From positions 1,472,001-1,536,000 of the forward strand of contig NZ_CP093337.1 of assembly GCF_022637395.1 (NCBI RefSeq): a stretch of 64,000 bases of DNA, given 5' to 3'. Under the pieces are notes generated by a model. That model worked only from the letters and a program-made list of their open reading frames with translations, was not told the origin of the DNA and searched no databases. Every line of letters begins with the position of its first letter. Position 1 is the first letter of the stretch. This document shows positions 61,275 through 64,000 of the stretch, piece by piece. The position numbers and the translations under genes are program-made. Origin of the DNA: Shinella sp. H4-D48 (GTDB taxonomy: Bacteria > Pseudomonadota > Alphaproteobacteria > Rhizobiales > Rhizobiaceae).

Positions 61275-61919
61275 TCAATCGCGCACGATGACCGTGGCAC
61301 CGGCGGAGACCTGCGCATAGAGGTGCTCGACATCCTCGTTCGCCATGCGGATGCAACCGGAGGATTGCGCCTTGCCGAGCGAGGACGGCTGGTTGGTGCC
61401 GTGGATGCGGTAGATGGTCGAGCCGAGATAGATTGCGCGGGAGCCGAGCGGATTGTCGAGGCCACCCTTCATCGAGACCGGCAGGATTTTGCCCTTCTTG
61501 GCTTCACGGTCGCGCATGTCCCGGGGCGGTGTCCAGGTCGGCCACTCGGCCTTGCGCGTCACCTTCTCTGAGCCAGTCCAGACAAAGCCAGCGCGACCGA
61601 CGCTGACGGCATATTTCATCGCAAGGCCGGAGCCGAGAACGTGATAGAGGCGGCGCTGCGAATTGACGACGATGATCGTACCGGGCGCGACCTTTTCGTC
61701 GAAGGCGACGAGTTCGCGGGCGATGGGCGCGCGGGATACTGCGGCGATCTTCTTTTCCGAGGCGATCGGCTTGCCGCTCGACAGCACCTGAAGCCAGCCG
61801 GCCTTGTGTGTTGCTGATGAGAGCGCCGACACCTCGATCGGATCCACGGACGGGCCGGCGGCGAAGGCGCTGGATGTGGAGACAAGCCCTGCGATGAGGG
61901 CGATGGCGAGCGTTTTCAT
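61275..61919 (-). CDS. L,D-transpeptidase (YkuD domain)
   Basis: A 214-residue periplasmic enzyme forming 3-3 cross-links in peptidoglycan or attaching proteins to it. The signal peptide ends SSAFA (about residue 20). The YkuD catalytic motif is IHGTNQPSSLGKAQSSGCIR, with His and the nucleophile Cys in SGCIRM, and GTIIVVNSQRRLYHVLGSG opens the domain. The ATG at 61919 is chosen because it gives a complete signal peptide. Rhizobiales polar growth relies heavily on such cross-links. Confidence 0.92.
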   Translation of the reverse strand: MKTLAIALIAGLVSTSSAFAAGPSVDPIEVSALSSATHKAGWLQVLSSGKPIASEKKIAAVSRAPIARELVAFDEKVAPGTIIVVNSQRRLYHVLGSGLAMKYAVSVGRAGFVWTGSEKVTRKAEWPTWTPPRDMRDREAKKGKILPVSMKGGLDNPLGSRAIYLGSTIYRIHGTNQPSSLGKAQSSGCIRMANEDVEHLYAQVSAGATVIVRD

Positions 61920-62036
61920 GGTCCTGTCCCTTCCCTGTCGGAGCATCCGGCGTGGCCGGCTTTTCGATGGGACTGTTCTAGGATCGGCTCGGCGTCCGCG
62001 CTGTTCCTCGCGGAACAAAGCCGCATGAGCGACGGA

Positions 62037-62114
62037 TCAGAAGGGCTGTATCCAGACCAGGCTGCTCAGCATCAGGGCGGCGATCATTGTCATTTCGAAA
62101 AATCCGGTTTGCAT
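62037..62114 (-). CDS. 25-residue membrane peptide
   Basis: A tiny gene encoding a peptide that begins MQTGFFEMTMIAALML and continues SSLVWIQPF. Residues 9-22 would make one short transmembrane helix. A perfect AAGGAGG sits 8 bases before the ATG, the strongest support. It lies between the L,D-transpeptidase and a diguanylate cyclase, beyond the terminator of the latter, so it has its own promoter within 62115-62205. No family is recognised. Confidence 0.6.
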   Translation of the reverse strand: MQTGFFEMTMIAALMLSSLVWIQPF

Positions 62115-62205
62115 GGCGCTATCCTCCTTGCTTGCCACACAAACGCACGATTTCCGTCGCGGTTCCGCCGGATGTGCGGCGCGCCGAAATTTCCTTGCCA
62201 AAATG

Positions 62206-62231
62206 CAAAAACGGCGCCGCGAGGGTGCCGT
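62206..62231 (-). terminator. Rho-independent terminator of the diguanylate cyclase gene
   Basis: On the minus strand ACGGCACC/GGCGCCGT forms an 8-bp stem with one G-U pair and a 5-base loop, followed by TTTTTGC. It starts 9 bp after the cyclase stop. Confidence 0.75.
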
Positions 62232-62239
62232 TGCTGGCG

Positions 62240-63310
62240 CTATCGCCGATAGATCAGCCAGTTCTTGGCGAAGTCCTTTTTCATGCCATCCTCGAAGGGC
62301 ATCGTGCGGTTGCGGCCGCCGTTCTTGGCGCAATACAGCGCGATGTCCGCCTTCGAATAGAGTTCTCCGGGGCCTTCCGCCGAAGACGCCATGCACAGGC
62401 CGAGCGATATGGTGATCGGGCCGTAATTGACGCCGGTCTTGGAGTTCTTGAAGGGCGTGTGCTCCAGCGCGGTGCGGACGCGCTCGGCGATAGCGATCAC
62501 CTCTTCCTCGTTGTTGCCCTCGATGATCATGGCGAATTCCTCGCCGCCGGTGCGGGCAACCAGGATGTCCTTGCGCACATTCGCGCGGATCACGCTGCCG
62601 ACGGACGCTAGGATCTTGTCGCCGACGGGATGGCCGTAGGTGTCGTTGATCTTCTTGAAATGATCGATATCGGCGAGGATGAGACCGGTGACGTTGTGCG
62701 CCATCGTGGAATTGTAGATGGACGAAAGCTTGTCGTCGAAGGCGCGGCGGTTGGCGAGCTGGGTCAGCGAATCGGTCGAGGCAATGCGCTTGTATTCGTC
62801 CAGTTCCTTGCGCACGCTTTCCATTTCGAGCGACTTTTGCGCGACATTCTCCACCATCACCTTGCCTTGGCTGATCGTGTCGCCTGTGGCCTCCGTGAGC
62901 ACGCCGATGACGCTTCTGATCAGGTCCATGCTGGTGGCGTTCTTGCCGGTGATGCGAACGACGGTCTCGTCAAGAAGCCGGTTGTAGCTTTCCAGCGACG
63001 TCTGCTCCTGCCTGAGTAGGCGAAGCAGTCCTTCCAGTTCACCGACGATGCGCGAATGCACGCCGTCCATGGCAGTGACGCCATGGTGATGGCCGAAATA
63101 CTGCGCGCCGATTTCGTCCAGCTCTTCCTGGTTGGCCTTGCTGCCAAGCGCCGCCAGTTCGCGGGTCAGCTTCGGGTTCGAGCCGATATAGGCTTCGTAG
63201 AACAGCTCGTAGTTCCGCGGAATGGGTGAGATGCCCATAATGCGCATGGCGTAGGTGACCTGCGCGGCGATGTCCGGGACCTGGACCTTCTGCGCGACTG
63301 CCGTGTTCAT
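62240..63310 (-). CDS. Diguanylate cyclase (GGDEF domain)
   Basis: A 356-residue soluble protein that likely makes cyclic-di-GMP. An N-terminal helical region of about 180 residues, without membrane segments, includes YAMRIMGISPIPRNYELFYE and a coiled coil ahead of the cyclase. The GGDEF domain has DSLTQLANRRAFDD, ADIDHFKKINDTYGH and an intact GGEEF active site (ARTGGEEFAM). The end KADIALYCAKNGGRNR is also typical. No EAL domain is present. A terminator follows. Confidence 0.93.
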   Translation of the reverse strand: MNTAVAQKVQVPDIAAQVTYAMRIMGISPIPRNYELFYEAYIGSNPKLTRELAALGSKANQEELDEIGAQYFGHHHGVTAMDGVHSRIVGELEGLLRLLRQEQTSLESYNRLLDETVVRITGKNATSMDLIRSVIGVLTEATGDTISQGKVMVENVAQKSLEMESVRKELDEYKRIASTDSLTQLANRRAFDDKLSSIYNSTMAHNVTGLILADIDHFKKINDTYGHPVGDKILASVGSVIRANVRKDILVARTGGEEFAMIIEGNNEEEVIAIAERVRTALEHTPFKNSKTGVNYGPITISLGLCMASSAEGPGELYSKADIALYCAKNGGRNRTMPFEDGMKKDFAKNWLIYRR

Positions 63311-63410
63311 TGCGGCTGCTCCCGACCGATTTCGAATGTAGGCCCGTAAAATAAAGTGAAAATGCTTTGGGAATGATTAACGTTTATCGTCTCCGCTACG
63401 TGCGGCACAC

Positions 63411-63447
63411 AAAAAAAGGCCGCAGATCGTTGAATCTGCGGCCTTTT
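63411..63447. terminator. Terminator of fumC (bidirectional form)
   Basis: AAAAGGCCGCAGAT/ATCTGCGGCCTTTT is a 14-bp perfect stem (63414-63427 and 63434-63447) with a 6-base loop. On the minus strand it is followed by more T (complement of 63411-63413), ending fumC 25 bp after its stop. Confidence 0.85.
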
Positions 63448-63472
63448 AGCTGAGCGTGACGTACCGTTGGCC

Positions 63473-64000
63473 TCAGCCCGGCGTGATCATCTTTTCCGGG
63501 CGAACGACCGCGTCGAATTCCTCATTGGTGACGTAGCCGCCACCGACGGCTTCCTCACGCAGCGTCGTGCCGTTCTTGTGGGCCGTCTTGGCGATCTTGG
63601 CGGCGTTGTCGTAGCCGATCTTCGGGGCGAGCGCGGTGACGAGCATCAGCGAGCGGTCGAGCGCTGCCTTGATGTTGTCTTCACGCGCCTCGATGCCGAC
63701 GACGCAATTGTCGGTGAAGGAGATCGCGGCATCCGAGAGAAGCTGGACGGACTGCAGGAAGTTGTAGGCCATCAGCGGGTTGAAGACGTTCAGCTCGAAA
63801 TGGCCCTGGCTGCCGGCGAAGGTCAGCGACGCATGGTTGCCGAAGACTTGGGCGCAGACCTGGGTGAGGGCTTCGCACTGGGTGGGATTGACCTTGCCCG
63901 GCATGATCGACGAGCCGGGCTCGTTTTCCGGCAGCGACAGTTCGCCGAGGCCGGAGCGCGGGCCGGAGCCGAGGAAGCGGATGTCGTTGGCGATCTTGAA
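63473..64000 (-). CDS. fumC: Class II fumarate hydratase, C-terminal part (runs off the window)
   Basis: TCA-cycle enzyme interconverting fumarate and malate. Only the last 175 residues are inside the window; the gene continues beyond 64000. The fumarase/aspartase signature [17 protein letters not shown] is complete, followed by [20 protein letters not shown] and the class-typical C-terminal [20 protein letters not shown]. These stretches favour fumarase over aspartase or argininosuccinate lyase. A strong terminator lies directly behind the stop. Confidence 0.95.
   Translation of the reverse strand, partial: FKIANDIRFLGSGPRSGLGELSLPENEPGSSIMPGKVNPTQCEALTQVCAQVFGNHASLTFAGSQGHFELNVFNPLMAYNFLQSVQLLSDAAISFTDNCVVGIEAREDNIKAALDRSLMLVTALAPKIGYDNAAKIAKTAHKNGTTLREEAVGGGYVTNEEFDAVVRPEKMITPG

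Overview
The window is GC-rich (apart from one short stretch), densely packed chromosomal DNA of an alphaproteobacterium, most probably a member of the Rhizobiaceae (Sinorhizobium/Rhizobium/Agrobacterium/Shinella group). This rests on gene content and order (gnd next to a LacI-regulated sugar ABC cluster, divergent znuA/znuCB-zur, Usg, an oversized UvrB, DUF1289, extensin-like and L,D-transpeptidase cell-wall proteins), on AGGAGG-type ribosome sites and on two mosaic palindromic repeats of the rhizobial RIME type. No rRNA, tRNA, CRISPR array, transposase, integrase or plasmid gene was seen.

Layout. 0-12 kb: 6-phosphogluconate dehydrogenase, then a LacI regulator divergent from an operon for uptake and breakdown of a probable mannoside (CUT1 ABC transporter, GH2 beta-mannosidase, sugar isomerase, Gfo/Idh/MocA dehydrogenase). 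12-16.7 kb: a zinc homeostasis block (CobW-type GTPase, ZnuA, ZnuC, ZnuB, Zur) with three matching Zur-box-like palindromes. 16.7-19.6 kb: gamma-carbonic anhydrase, DusA, a J-domain protein and a Cys-rich hypothetical. 19.65-21.85 kb: a structured non-coding gap followed by a single strongly AT-rich gene for a two-TM coiled-coil protein, the only clearly foreign-looking gene here. 21.86-31.3 kb: uvrB with an in-frame palindromic repeat, a LysR/oxidoreductase pair, a GGDEF-EAL protein, a membrane protein, a thioesterase and an extensin-like lipoprotein. 31.3-46.8 kb: a structured intergenic region, TauE-type exporter, ABC-2 exporter, VOC protein, aspartic protease, DUF1289, cobS/cobT, diacylglycerol kinase, histidine kinase, nuclease, UDG-like protein, Lrp regulator, oxidoreductase, methyltransferase, Usg and a basic-amino-acid-type ABC transporter lacking its ATPase. 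47-64 kb: a repeat-rich OmpA protein, a large chemoreceptor, DMT transporter, molybdenum cofactor genes (mobA, mobB, moaA), DUF971 protein, K+/H+ antiporter, MarR/hydrolase pair, PPOX protein, secreted peptidoglycan enzymes, a 25-residue membrane peptide, a diguanylate cyclase and the 3' part of fumC.

Most of the window is ordinary core metabolism and transport. The best candidates for something undescribed are the AT-rich orphan gene with its two short leader ORFs (about 20.3-21.85 kb), the repeat element translated inside UvrB together with a thrice-repeated LFxKxxLDxM motif in its tail, the structured intergenic regions at 19.8, 31.4 and 52.0 kb, and a tiny membrane peptide at 62.0 kb. No multi-gene defence or biosynthetic system was recognised.
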